A DNA stretch of 64,000 bases, taken from NCBI GenBank assembly GCA_030849835.1, contig JASAOC010002104.1:62001-126000 (forward strand), in the 5' to 3' direction. Every line of letters begins with the position of its first letter. The stretch's first letter is position 1. The position numbers were made by a program, and so were the translations under genes. This DNA is from Herpetomonas samuelpessoai. Taxonomy: Eukaryota > Euglenozoa > Kinetoplastea > Trypanosomatida > Trypanosomatidae. The notes beneath the pieces are model-generated. The model was given only the letters and a program-made list of their open reading frames with translations, was not told where the DNA came from and ran no database searches. Positions 37,725 through 47,077 of the stretch are shown here, piece after piece.

Positions 37725-39278
37725 ATGTCTGCTAAGAAGATGTTCTCTCTGGGCTTCCACAGCTTCGCGGAGTTCAATGTCTACCTCACATTTGTCCTCC
37801 TTGGCATGTCCATCATGCTCGTGGTGAGCGCCATCACATCCGCCCCCAACTTCGTGACGGAATTCTACAAGTACGCGACGGGCGTCCCCGACGCGGAACC
37901 GGAGAAGCCCTACTTCTGGAGCAACGCCAACACTTTCTACAACGTGGGCACCTACGGCGCGCAGATTATTTGTGAGCCGCTGGCTCTCCTTCCCTTTGTT
38001 CGCAGGATTCCCCTCCAGGTCCGTCTCTTCACCGGCCTTGGGATCATGCTGGTTGAGATGCTGCTGTTGATTGTGATTCCGTCCGCGACGATCTCGTCCC
38101 AGGATGGCGCCATCGCGCTCATCATGGTGGTGTCCATTATGGGTGGCTTTTCGAAGGGTCTCGTCGACTCTACGACGAACGCTCTCCTTGGCCCGTACCC
38201 CACTAAATTCCTTAACGGTGAGCTTTGGGGTCTCTCTGTCATTTCGCTTGTCATGTCCGTCATTCAGTGCATCCTGCAGGCGACCATGGACACCGACTTC
38301 ACGGGCGGTCTGAACCAGTCTCGTATCTACATCGGTATTGGCATGGGCATTCAGGTGCTTGCCATTGTTGAGCTCGCGATTTTGCCGTTGAATCCTTTCG
38401 CCCAGAAGTACACTGCCGAGTACCGCATGAAGGCTCTCGCGCGTGCTGGCCAGTTGCCCGCTGAGGATGGCGAACTGAGCCAGATCGAGGGACGCCGCGG
38501 TTCGAACGAGCCTACCACTGGTGAACTTAACGGCCCCGTTGATGGCAACCTCATGCTTGATGAAACTGCCGGAGACGCACACCACTCTAAGCACGACCCT
38601 CTGGACGCCCCGCAGGACGAGGACGTGGTCGCTGCCGTCTCACAGAGCGACGAGATCAACAACAGTGACGCGCCTGCCACCACCAACTTCCTCAACATCA
38701 AGGGCGATGCCGATAAGATGCAGGATCTGGATCAGAACGGCCAGCTCACGTCCAGCGACCAGCTCCTCCGCACCGACGCCCTCAAGGTGTTCCGCCACGT
38801 GTGGCCTATGCTGATTTGCGTGTTCATCGTCTTCTTCACCTCTCTGCTCATCTTCCCTGGCGTCTTCTTCAAGGTGCCGAGCAACAACTCGTGGTACTTC
38901 ACGATTATTGTGCTGCTCTTCAACGCGGGCGACTTCGTCGCTCGTATCATTCTGATGATCCGCCCTCTCCGCCCTCCGCCGAAGGTCGTCATCATTGGCA
39001 CCATTGCTCGTCTCGCCATCATTCCGCTCCTCGTGGTGAGCGCTCGCGGGTACATCAAGGGTGAGGCCCTCCCCTACGTTCTCGTCACACTTCTCGGTCT
39101 CACCAACGGCGTCTTTGGTGCTCAGGCGATGATCCACTGCCCGCGTACCCCGACGCTGAGCATGGCTGGCGAGCGTTCCATTGCCGCCCAGTGGGCTGGC
39201 GTCGCCCTGATGGGAGGTCTGGCTTGCGGTTCCTTCCTTGCTCTGGCCATCACGCTGACATGGAAGCCCATCGAGTAA
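37725..39278 (+). CDS. ENT-family nucleoside/nucleobase transporter 1
   Basis: A 517-aa polytopic membrane protein of the equilibrative nucleoside transporter family, in the kinetoplastid subgroup that imports host purines, which these parasites cannot make. About 11 hydrophobic segments are seen: six before and five after a long hydrophilic, acidic loop (about 225-345). Marks of the family are GFHSFAEFNVYLTF in TM1, QSRIYIGIGMGIQV near TM6, the loop motif KGDADKMQDLDQNGQLTSSDQLLR split at its centre, then FFTSLLIFPGVFFKVP and NAGDFVARIILM in TM7-8. The C-terminus ends LAITLTWKPIE. It is the first of four tandem copies and the only one starting MSAKKMFSLGF; the others begin directly with M[AT]FLGFHS. 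Its last 190 residues are almost identical to copy 2. Substrate cannot be told from sequence. Confidence 0.93.
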   Translation: MSAKKMFSLGFHSFAEFNVYLTFVLLGMSIMLVVSAITSAPNFVTEFYKYATGVPDAEPEKPYFWSNANTFYNVGTYGAQIICEPLALLPFVRRIPLQVRLFTGLGIMLVEMLLLIVIPSATISSQDGAIALIMVVSIMGGFSKGLVDSTTNALLGPYPTKFLNGELWGLSVISLVMSVIQCILQATMDTDFTGGLNQSRIYIGIGMGIQVLAIVELAILPLNPFAQKYTAEYRMKALARAGQLPAEDGELSQIEGRRGSNEPTTGELNGPVDGNLMLDETAGDAHHSKHDPLDAPQDEDVVAAVSQSDEINNSDAPATTNFLNIKGDADKMQDLDQNGQLTSSDQLLRTDALKVFRHVWPMLICVFIVFFTSLLIFPGVFFKVPSNNSWYFTIIVLLFNAGDFVARIILMIRPLRPPPKVVIIGTIARLAIIPLLVVSARGYIKGEALPYVLVTLLGLTNGVFGAQAMIHCPRTPTLSMAGERSIAAQWAGVALMGGLACGSFLALAITLTWKPIE

Positions 39279-40173
39279 GATTGTCGAGGGAAGAGACCAA
39301 GGCGAGGAGTCCATACGAAGGAAAGGGAAGGAGACAATAGAGAGGAGAAAAGCCTTCGTTCCACAGCGACGAGGAGAAGGTGTGGCACTTTGCTTTTCTT
39401 TTCGCCTTGGGAGAGAAAAAACGTTAACACCGACAACATTCAAGCAGACAGGTTGGTGCGTGCGCTTTCCGTGTCCGCCTATGTGCTTGCCGCCGTCTCG
39501 CATTTTCCTTCTCCTGTCTCGTGGGCCTTCATTTTGGGCTCCCGCGTGCGCCTCGCGTTTTTACTTTCCTCCTCCGCCTCTGCGAAACCCCTTTCCACCT
39601 ATGACCAGAAGAGGTCTTTCCGTTTTTAAATCTCTCTTCACTGGGGGGCAAAAACGACAACAACAACAACCCAAAAACACTATAATTTCGCTCTTTTTTC
39701 GTTTTCTTGCCGTGGCGACTGCTGTTGGTGTGATAGGACGAGAAGACAGGTGGAGCAGGAAGGCAAGGGCAGTCAAATTTTGTTCTTGTGCTTCGTGCCC
39801 ATCTTCCTTCCTCCCCTCCCCCTCCCCATGCGGTTCGTCCCATCAATTCTTGTCTCGTTGCTCAGGTTATCCCTGAGGTAGCAAAGGCAGTACGATCGTC
39901 ACGGCAGTGAAAAAAAAAAAGAAGACGAAATAGAAAAAAAAAATCATACTAACCGAGAACGCACGAGAGTCGCGACGCGCCACGCGCATGAGTTCAGAGA
40001 ACACGTAAGGGAGAGGTGCCTCATATAGTACACTTCGATAGAGCCTTTCTTGTTTCGATTCTCTCTCTTTTTTTTTGTTTCTAGTTTGTATTTCCCTGTC
40101 CTTTATTGCTCTGTTGAAATTTGTATTTCCACCTCTGTTCCTCCCCCACTTTCAGCGCGTTTTCCGCACCCAT

Positions 40174-41064
40174 AAATTGACATCCGATCAGGCTAAGCTT
40201 CATGCGCCAACGCCACTCGCACTGTGTGTGCGCTTTGGCGCATGGGAAGGACGACTACACCAAGACTGCTTTCACAAAGCTGACTGTGCTCCCTCCTGCC
40301 TCACCGTGCTCAAGTTATCGCCGCTTTCATTTCTCTGTGCTCCATGCTGTCTCTCTTACCATGTCTCCTGTCCTTGCTGCTGTCGCATGTGTCGCGTTTT
40401 CTCATTGCTCCGTTGGCAGCGTAGCGACTCACCTTCCCTCGTCGGAGGATGGCGGTCGCGAGGAGACACGCCTTACCGGGTGTGTTTTCACCGCCGACGA
40501 AAGAGGAAAAGAATCAGCAATCTATGTGAGGGCGCAAGGGTGCGAGAGAGAGAGAGAGAGAGAGAGCAGAGGATGAAGTGGGGATGGACGGTGGTGGAGA
40601 GGGAGCCGTCGAGAGACCTTGAAAAGTCCCTTCTTCGCACCTTTATTTTTTTTCTTCGTTTCCAAAGCTCGTAAGACTTTCTTCCTTTGTTTTGTTTTTG
40701 CCTTCGTAAACCAGTTGATAAACACGAATAACAGACGCACAAAAGATAATGATAAAAATACTCTTCGCTCTCTCCAACTCGCGCAGCGCCGTTCTCTCTC
40801 TTTTCTGTTTGCTCTTTCTTCTTTGCTTTTTTTTTTTTTTTTGGTACCTTACTCCTTCTCCCCTCTGCCCACTCATCTGAGAGAAGACTAGCAAACGCGC
40901 GGACTCTCCTCTATCACCACCCCCTTGTGTGTGGGTAAGTGACTTCCGCTTCCACTTTCTGTTTCCTCTTCGGTTCTTTGTGCGTACGAAGTGTGCTACT
41001 GAAATGGTTCATAGCACGGTTCATGCGTGGATCAGAAGGCTCAGTGGGTGGAGGCTCTTTAGAG
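40174..41064 (+). repeat. Spacer repeat R1+R2, copy a
   Basis: Begins AAATTGACATCCGATCAGGC and runs to GGAGGCTCTTTAGAG. R1 (to 40733) recurs at 43716-44199 and 47893-48379; R2 recurs closely at 48380-48714. Copy a holds a 33-bp and a 39-bp segment that copies b and c lack, each bounded by short direct repeats (GCTGTC; CCTT). It has a 23-nt GA tract at 40544-40566. Confidence 0.9.
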
Positions 41065-41360
41065 GGCGACATTGCACTTGTTTGTGCACGCTTGCTTTTC
41101 TCTTTCTCTCTACCGATTTGTCTGTGACGAACCCGTACTTCTGTATTCTGGCTCGTTGATCCCTTTTATTCTCCCTGTGAAAGCCGTAAGTTCATTGACC
41201 TGCTCTTCCTTTTTTTTAAAAAAAGTTATTGCTTCCTAGCGTCATCTGTAATTCAGTTAGTTGATACCACGACCGTTTTTCTCGTTCCTTTTTTCTTCTT
41301 ATTTTCCCTCTTACGATTTCTCCCCTCTCCTCCACCACTTCACTTATTTTCTGCGATCCG

Positions 41361-42030
41361 CAGCGTAATGGCAACCGCACGGACGACTGCATAACACTAT
41401 AAAGAGAAAAGCAACAAGAAGAAAGGAAAACAACAGCAACCACCACCAACACCACCTACTCCCACAACGAGTTTCAAGCAAAATGGAGAGGTGACCACAC
41501 ACAGTGTCGAGAGGCACTGTGTGAAGGAGAGCCTTGCCCTCTCTCACCATCTTTGTGGCGGAAACAGCAGTTGCTGTCTCTGCCAAAAAGGTTGATGGGG
41601 TGATGTGGGTGGAGAACAAGGCGAAGTAGCGATGCTCGTGCTGGTTCTCCCCTTCCCTCCCCCTTTGTCTCTCACGGCATGCAACAGATCGCTTTGGTGA
41701 GCGCGCTGTGATGCTGCTGCAAGGAATCGTGACAATGAGCCCTGTTGTGTCCGTCTTGTGAAATGCGTCTCTCCCCCTGATTCCCGCCAAACATATCTCC
41801 TCGCTCGTGTTTACGCGCACAGACAATAACCGTACCGCGCTCTACTGACAGGAATAATCTTGCCGTTCTGTGCACTAAAGAAAACAACAACACACTCTAG
41901 CTTAACGGTTTAACTCCCCACCAACAACGACGCCTTGTTAATATTTCCCCTTCTCCGTCTTCGAAAAAGAGAAAGCGATTCTTCATCGTTATTCACACCC
42001 GGAGCAGCCGCTGCGTGCCTCACTTCTACC
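41361..42030 (+). repeat. Spacer repeat R3, copy a
   Basis: Shared with 44865-45526, up to the start codon of transporters 2 and 3. Begins CAGCGTAATGGCAACCGCAC and contains the short motif GACGACTGCA...CACTATAAAGAGA (41382-41407). It is probably the immediate upstream region and 5' UTR of the transporter genes. Confidence 0.88.
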
Positions 42031-43554
42031 ATGGCATTCTTGGGCTTCCACAGCTTCGCGGAGGTCAATGTCTACGTGACCTTCGTCCTCCTTGGCATGT
42101 CCATCATGCTCGTGGTGAGCGCCATCACATCCGCCCCCAACTTCGTGACGGAGTTCTACAAGTACGCCACTGGCGTCCCCGACGCGGAACCTGAGAAGCC
42201 TTACTTCTGGAGCAACGCCAATACCTTTTTTAATGTCGGCACCTACGGCGCGCAGATCATTTGTGAGCCACTGGCTCTTGTCCCTTTGGTCCGCAAGATC
42301 CCACTCCAGGTCCGTCTCTTCACCAGTCTCGCGATGATGTTGGTTGAGATGCTGCTGTTGATTGTGATTCCGTCCGCGACGATCTCGTCCCAGGATGGCG
42401 CCATCGCGCTCATCATGGTGGTATCCGTCATGGGTGGCTTTTCGAAGGGTCTCCTAGACTCTACGACCCACGCCCTCCTCGGTCCGTACCCCACCAAGTA
42501 TCTCAACGGCGAACTTTGGGGTCTTGCCGTCATCTCGCTCGTCATGTCAGCCATTCAGTGCATCCTGCAGGCGACCATGGACACCGACTTCACGGGCGGT
42601 TTGAACCAGTCTCGTATCTACATCGGCATTGGCATGGGTATTCAGGTCCTTGCCATTGTTGAACTCGCGATTTTGCCGTTGAATCCTTTTGCCCAGAGGT
42701 ACACTGCCGAGTACCGTGTGAAGGCTCTCGCGCGTGCTGGCCAGTTGCCCGCTGAGGATGGCGAGCTGAGCCAGATCGAGGGACGCCGCGGTTCGAACGA
42801 GCCTACCACTGGTGAACTTAACGGCCCCGTTGATGGCAACCTCATGCTTGATGAAACTGTTGGAGATGCGCACCATAAGGACGACCCTCTGGACGAGGAC
42901 GCCGTCGCTGCCGTTTCACAGAGCGACGGCATCAACAACAGCGACGCGCCTGCCACCACCGACTTCCTTAACGTCAAGGGTGATGCCGATAAGATGCAGG
43001 ATCTGGATCAGAACGGCCAGCTCACGTCCAGCGACCAGCTCCTCCGCACCGACGCCCTCAAGGTGTTCCGCCACGTGTGGCCTATGCTGATTTGCGTGTT
43101 CATCGTCTTCTTCACCTCTCTGCTCATCTTCCCTGGCGTCTTCTTCAAGGTGCCGAGCAACAACTCGTGGTACTTCACGATTATTGTGCTGCTCTTCAAC
43201 GCGGGCGACTTCGTCGCTCGTATCATTCTGATGATCCGCCCTCTCCGCCCCCCGCCGAAGGTCGTCATCATTGGCACCATTGCTCGTCTCGCCATCATTC
43301 CGCTCCTCGTGGTGAGCGCTCGCGGGTACATCAAGGGTGAGGCCCTCCCCTACGTTCTCGTCACACTTCTCGGTCTCACCAATGGTTTCTTTGGTGCTCA
43401 GGCGATGATCCACTGCCCGCGTACCCCGACGCTGAGCATGGCTGGCGAGCGTTCCATTGCCGCCCAGTGGACCGGCATTGCCCTGATGGGAGGTCTGGCT
43501 TGCGGTTCCTTCCTTGCTCTGGCCATCACGCTGACATGGAAGCCCATCGAGTAA
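42031..43554 (+). CDS. ENT-family nucleoside/nucleobase transporter 2
   Basis: A 507-aa copy of the same transporter. The start is the ATG at 42031 (MAFLGFHSFAEVNVYVTF); the frame is open further upstream but only to a TTG and through the repeated 5' region. Differences from copy 1 cluster in the first half (TFFNVGTYGAQ, LVPLVRKIPL, FTSLAMMLVEM in TM2-4) and in a shorter acidic loop (DDPLDEDAVAAVSQSDG). From the loop motif to the end it is nearly identical to copy 1 even at silent sites, which points to recent conversion. TM arrangement and conserved residues (QSRIYIGIGMGIQV, NAGDFVARI) are intact. Confidence 0.93.
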   Translation: MAFLGFHSFAEVNVYVTFVLLGMSIMLVVSAITSAPNFVTEFYKYATGVPDAEPEKPYFWSNANTFFNVGTYGAQIICEPLALVPLVRKIPLQVRLFTSLAMMLVEMLLLIVIPSATISSQDGAIALIMVVSVMGGFSKGLLDSTTHALLGPYPTKYLNGELWGLAVISLVMSAIQCILQATMDTDFTGGLNQSRIYIGIGMGIQVLAIVELAILPLNPFAQRYTAEYRVKALARAGQLPAEDGELSQIEGRRGSNEPTTGELNGPVDGNLMLDETVGDAHHKDDPLDEDAVAAVSQSDGINNSDAPATTDFLNVKGDADKMQDLDQNGQLTSSDQLLRTDALKVFRHVWPMLICVFIVFFTSLLIFPGVFFKVPSNNSWYFTIIVLLFNAGDFVARIILMIRPLRPPPKVVIIGTIARLAIIPLLVVSARGYIKGEALPYVLVTLLGLTNGFFGAQAMIHCPRTPTLSMAGERSIAAQWTGIALMGGLACGSFLALAITLTWKPIE

Positions 43555-43715
43555 AGGTTTCAAAGAAAAATAAGGCAGGGTGACTTTATTTTCGAAAGCC
43601 TGTTATCTTTTTTCCTTGCGTATCCACGCGTCGCTCACAGAACTATATGTTGAGCTGTTTTGAAAACGTTTTATAAAAGGCTTATGCCGTAATTCAGTAT
43701 CTCTCTCCCTGATCT

Positions 43716-44199
43716 AAAGTTGACATCCGATCAGGCTAAGCGTCATGCGCCAACGCCACTCGCACTGTGTGCGCGTTCTGGCGCATGGGAAGGACGACTA
43801 CACCAAGACTGCTTTCACAAAGCTGACTGTGCTCCTTCCTACCTCACCGTGCTCAAATTATCGCCGCTTTCACTTCTCTGTGCTCCATGCTGTCGCATGT
43901 GTCGCGTTTTCTCATTGCTCCGTTGGCAGCGTAGCGACTCACCTTACCGGGTGTGTTCTCACCGCCGACGAAAGAGGAAAAGAATCAGCAATCTATGTGA
44001 GGGCGCAAGGGTGCGAGAGAGAGAGAGAGAGCAGAGGATGAGGTGGGGATGGACGGTGGTGGAGAGGGAGCCGTCGAGAGACCTTGAAAAGTCCCTTCTT
44101 CGCACCTTTATTTTTTTTCTTCGTTTCCAAAGCTCGTAAGACTTTCTTCCTTTGTTTTGTTTTCACCATCGTAAACCAGTTGATAAACACGAATAACAA
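43716..44199 (+). repeat. Spacer repeat R1, copy b
   Basis: Matches R1 copies a and c. It shares with copy c the absence of the 33-bp and 39-bp segments of copy a. Its GA tract is 17 nt (44015-44031). Similarity to copies a and c drops sharply after 44199. Confidence 0.9.
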
Positions 44200-44864
44200 G
44201 CACGGAGACAGTAATAGTACTCATAATAAAACTTATCCTCTTACCCAATATAGCGCAACGCCGCTCTATCTCCCTCTCTCTCCTCCTCCACTTTCGTTTC
44301 TGTTCCTGTTTGCCTTTCCATTCTTTAGGCTTACTCGTCCCCCCTCTCTCCACACATCTGAGAGAAGACTATCGAACTTGTGTACTCTCCTTTATCATCA
44401 TTCCCTTGTGTGTGGGTAAGTGACTTCCGCTTCCACTTTCTGTTTCCTCTTCGGTTCTTTGTGCGTACGAAGTGTACTACTGAAGTAGTTCATAGCGCTT
44501 TTGATTTCTGGAGCTGGTAGTGGTACTTCAGCGGTTGGAAGCTCTTAGAGGTTATTGTTTTCGCAATTTTCGGTTGGTTTTTATCTCTTCATATACACTA
44601 TTTGCTCTTTTCCGAACCAATGTTTTTTCCCTTTTTGGCTCGTTGATCTTTCTTTTTCCTTCAAACCGCAATACCTTCTTTCTACAGCGCTTAGTTGACG
44701 TCGCAACTTCTTTTTTTCTTTTCAAATATCTGACGCGTTTACCTTATTTTCTTCTTCTGACGTGGTCCCTGGTTTCTTCCCTATTTTGTTCTTTTGTTCT
44801 CATTTTTTCCCTCAAGTGTTTCTCTGTTTCTCAGCACACCGCTCCACCTTTCTTCTGAATTCTG

Positions 44865-45526
44865 CAGCGTAATGGCAACCGCACGGACGACTGCATAACA
44901 CTATAAAGAGAAGAACATAAAGAAGAAAAGGAAAACAACAGCAACCACCACCACCACCACCTACTCCCACAACGAGTTTCAGGCAAAATGGAGAGGTGGC
45001 CACACACAGTGTCGAGAAGCGCTGTGTGAAGGAGAGCCTTGCCCTCTCACCATCTTTGTGACGGAAACCGGAGTTGCTGTCTCTGCCAAAAAGGTTGATG
45101 GGGTGATGTGGGTGGAGAACAAGGCGAAGTAGCGATGCTCGTGCTGGTTCTCCCCTTCCCTCCCCCTTTGTCTCTCACGGCATGCAACAGATCGCTTTGG
45201 TGAGCGCGCTGTGATGCTGCTGCAAGGAATCGTGACAATGAACCCTGCTCTGTCCGTCGTGTGAAACCCGTCTCTCCCCTCTGACTCTCGCCAAACATAT
45301 CCCCTCACTCGTGTTTACACTCGCACAGACAATAACCGTACCGTGCTCTACTGACAGGAATAATCTTGCCGTTCCGTGCATCTAAAGAACAACACACGCT
45401 AGCTTAACAGTTAACTTCCCAACCAACAACTACGCCGCATTCACACTTCCCCGTCTTCGAAGAAGAGAAAGCCGTTCCTCGTCGTTATTCACACCCAGAA
45501 CAGCCGCTGCGTGTCTCGCTTCTACC
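44865..45526 (+). repeat. Spacer repeat R3, copy b
   Basis: Near-copy of 41361-42030, ending at the ATG of transporter 3. The GACGACTGCA...CACTATAAAGAGA motif is at 44886-44911. Confidence 0.88.
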
Positions 45527-47077
45527 ATGACATTTTTGGGCTTCCACAGTTTCGCGGAGGTCAATGTCTACGTGACCTTCGTCCTCCTTGGCATGTCCAT
45601 CATGCTCGTGGTGAGTGTCATCACATCCGCCCCCAACTTCGTGACGGAGTTCTACAAGTACGCCACTGGCGTCCCCGACGCGGAACCTGAGAAACCCTAC
45701 TTCTGGAGCAACGCCAATACCTTCTACAACGTGGGCACCTACGGCGCCCAAGTCATCTGCGAGCCCATGGCTCTCCTTCCCTTTATCCGCAGGATTCCCC
45801 TCCAGGTCCGTCTGTTCACCGGCCTTGGGATCATGCTTATCGAGATGGTGCTGCTGATCGTGATTCCCGCCACGACGATCTCGTCCCAGGATGGCGCCAT
45901 TGCGCTTCTCATGGTGGTATCCGTCATGGGTGGCGTCTCGAAGAGTGCCCTTGATTCTACCACAAACGCTCTCCTCGGTCCGTACCCCACCAAGTTCTTC
46001 AACGGTGAACTGTTTGGTCTTGCCGTCATCTCGCTCGTCATGTCGGCTATTCAGTGCATCCTGCAGGCGACCATGTCGTCGGACTTCAAGGGTGGCCTGA
46101 ACCAGTCTCGTATCTACATCGGCATTGGTATTGGCATTCAGGTCCTTGCCATTGTTGAGCTCGCGATTCTGCCGTTGAATCCTTTTGCCCAGAGGTACAC
46201 TGCCGAGTACCGTGTGAAGGCTCTCGCGCGTGCTGGCCAGTTGCCCGCTGAGGATGGCGAGCTGAGCCAGATCGAGGGACGCCGCCGCCGCAGCAACAGT
46301 GATTCCAACGAGCCGACTACTGCTGATCCGAGCGGTCCTGTTGATGGCGACCTCATGTTTGACGAAACTGTTGGAGATGCTCATCATCCTAAACAGGATC
46401 CTCTGGACGCCCCCCAGGACGGGGACGTTGTCGCTGCCGTCGCGCCAAGGGACGACATGAGTGATGAAACGCCTGCCACCACCGACTTCCTCAACATCAA
46501 GGGCGATGCCGACAAGATGCATGACCTGGATCAGAACGGCCAGCTCACGTCCAGCGACCAGCTCCTCCGCACCGACGCCTTCAAGATCTTTCGCCACGTG
46601 TGGCCTATGCTACTGTGCGTGTTCCTGGTCTTCTTCACCTCTCTGCTCATCTTCCCTGGCGTCTTCTTCAAGGTGCCGAGCAACAACTCGTGGTACTTCA
46701 CGATCATCGCACTGCTCTTCAACGTGGGTGACTTCGTCGCTCGTATCATTCTGATGATCCGCCCTCTCCGCCCCCCGCCGAAGGTCGTCATCATTGGTAC
46801 CTTCTCTCGTCTCGCTATCATTCCGCTCCTCGTGGTTTGTGCTCGCGGGTACATCAAGGGTGAGGCCCTCCCCTACGTTCTCGTCACACTTCTTGGTCTC
46901 ACCAACGGCGTCTTTGGCGCTCAGGCGATCATCCACTGCCCACGTACCCCGACGCTGAGTAAGGCCGGCGAGCGTTCCATTGCCGCCCAGTGGGCTGGTG
47001 TGGCGGTCATGGTCGGCCTCTCCTGCGGTTCCTTCCTTGCTCTGGCCATCACGCTGACATGGAAGCCCATCGAGTAA
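45527..47077 (+). CDS. ENT-family nucleoside/nucleobase transporter 3
   Basis: A 516-aa transporter of the same tandem family, starting MTFLGFHSFAEVNVYVTF. It is a patchwork. TM2-4 resemble copy 1 (TFYNVGTYGAQ, LLPFIRRIPL, FTGLGIML), while the stretch around TM6 and the loop start resembles copy 2 (AVISLVMSAIQ, FAQRYTAEYRVKALARAG). It also has private changes (GGVSKSALDSTTNALL, SSDFKGGLNQ, the loop RRRSNSDSNEPTTADPSG, FSRLAIIPLLVVCARG, LSKAGERS, VAVMVGLSCG). The acidic loop motif KGDADKMHDLDQ is kept. This copy is the more diverged of the first three and may differ in substrate preference or expression. Confidence 0.93.
   Translation: MTFLGFHSFAEVNVYVTFVLLGMSIMLVVSVITSAPNFVTEFYKYATGVPDAEPEKPYFWSNANTFYNVGTYGAQVICEPMALLPFIRRIPLQVRLFTGLGIMLIEMVLLIVIPATTISSQDGAIALLMVVSVMGGVSKSALDSTTNALLGPYPTKFFNGELFGLAVISLVMSAIQCILQATMSSDFKGGLNQSRIYIGIGIGIQVLAIVELAILPLNPFAQRYTAEYRVKALARAGQLPAEDGELSQIEGRRRRSNSDSNEPTTADPSGPVDGDLMFDETVGDAHHPKQDPLDAPQDGDVVAAVAPRDDMSDETPATTDFLNIKGDADKMHDLDQNGQLTSSDQLLRTDAFKIFRHVWPMLLCVFLVFFTSLLIFPGVFFKVPSNNSWYFTIIALLFNVGDFVARIILMIRPLRPPPKVVIIGTFSRLAIIPLLVVCARGYIKGEALPYVLVTLLGLTNGVFGAQAIIHCPRTPTLSKAGERSIAAQWAGVAVMVGLSCGSFLALAITLTWKPIE

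Larger units (their letters stand above)
39279..42030. other. Spacer between transporters 1 and 2
   Basis: A 2.75-kb spacer. It contains repeat block R1 (40174-40733), block R2 (40733-41064) and block R3 (41361-42030), each of which recurs in later spacers. The part before 40174 is unique, with a pyrimidine-rich segment near 40050-40155. Several open frames in R1 are conserved between copies in more than one frame at once, as expected of conserved non-coding DNA. Confidence 0.7.
43555..45526. other. Spacer between transporters 2 and 3
   Basis: About 1.97 kb, containing R1 copy b (43716-44199), a diverged relative of R2 (about 44340-44490) and R3 copy b (44865-45526). The stretch 44500-44860 is T-rich and unique to this spacer apart from a GGCTCGTTGAT echo at 44637. 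Confidence 0.7.

Noticed and set aside
38640-39503. Antisense frames of 200-370 codons opposite the transporters (also 37671-38594, 42916-43563 and 45485-46597)
   Set aside because: The same frame recurs at equivalent positions opposite each copy because the coding strand is conserved; His/Asp/Glu/Arg-rich and without TM or domain features.
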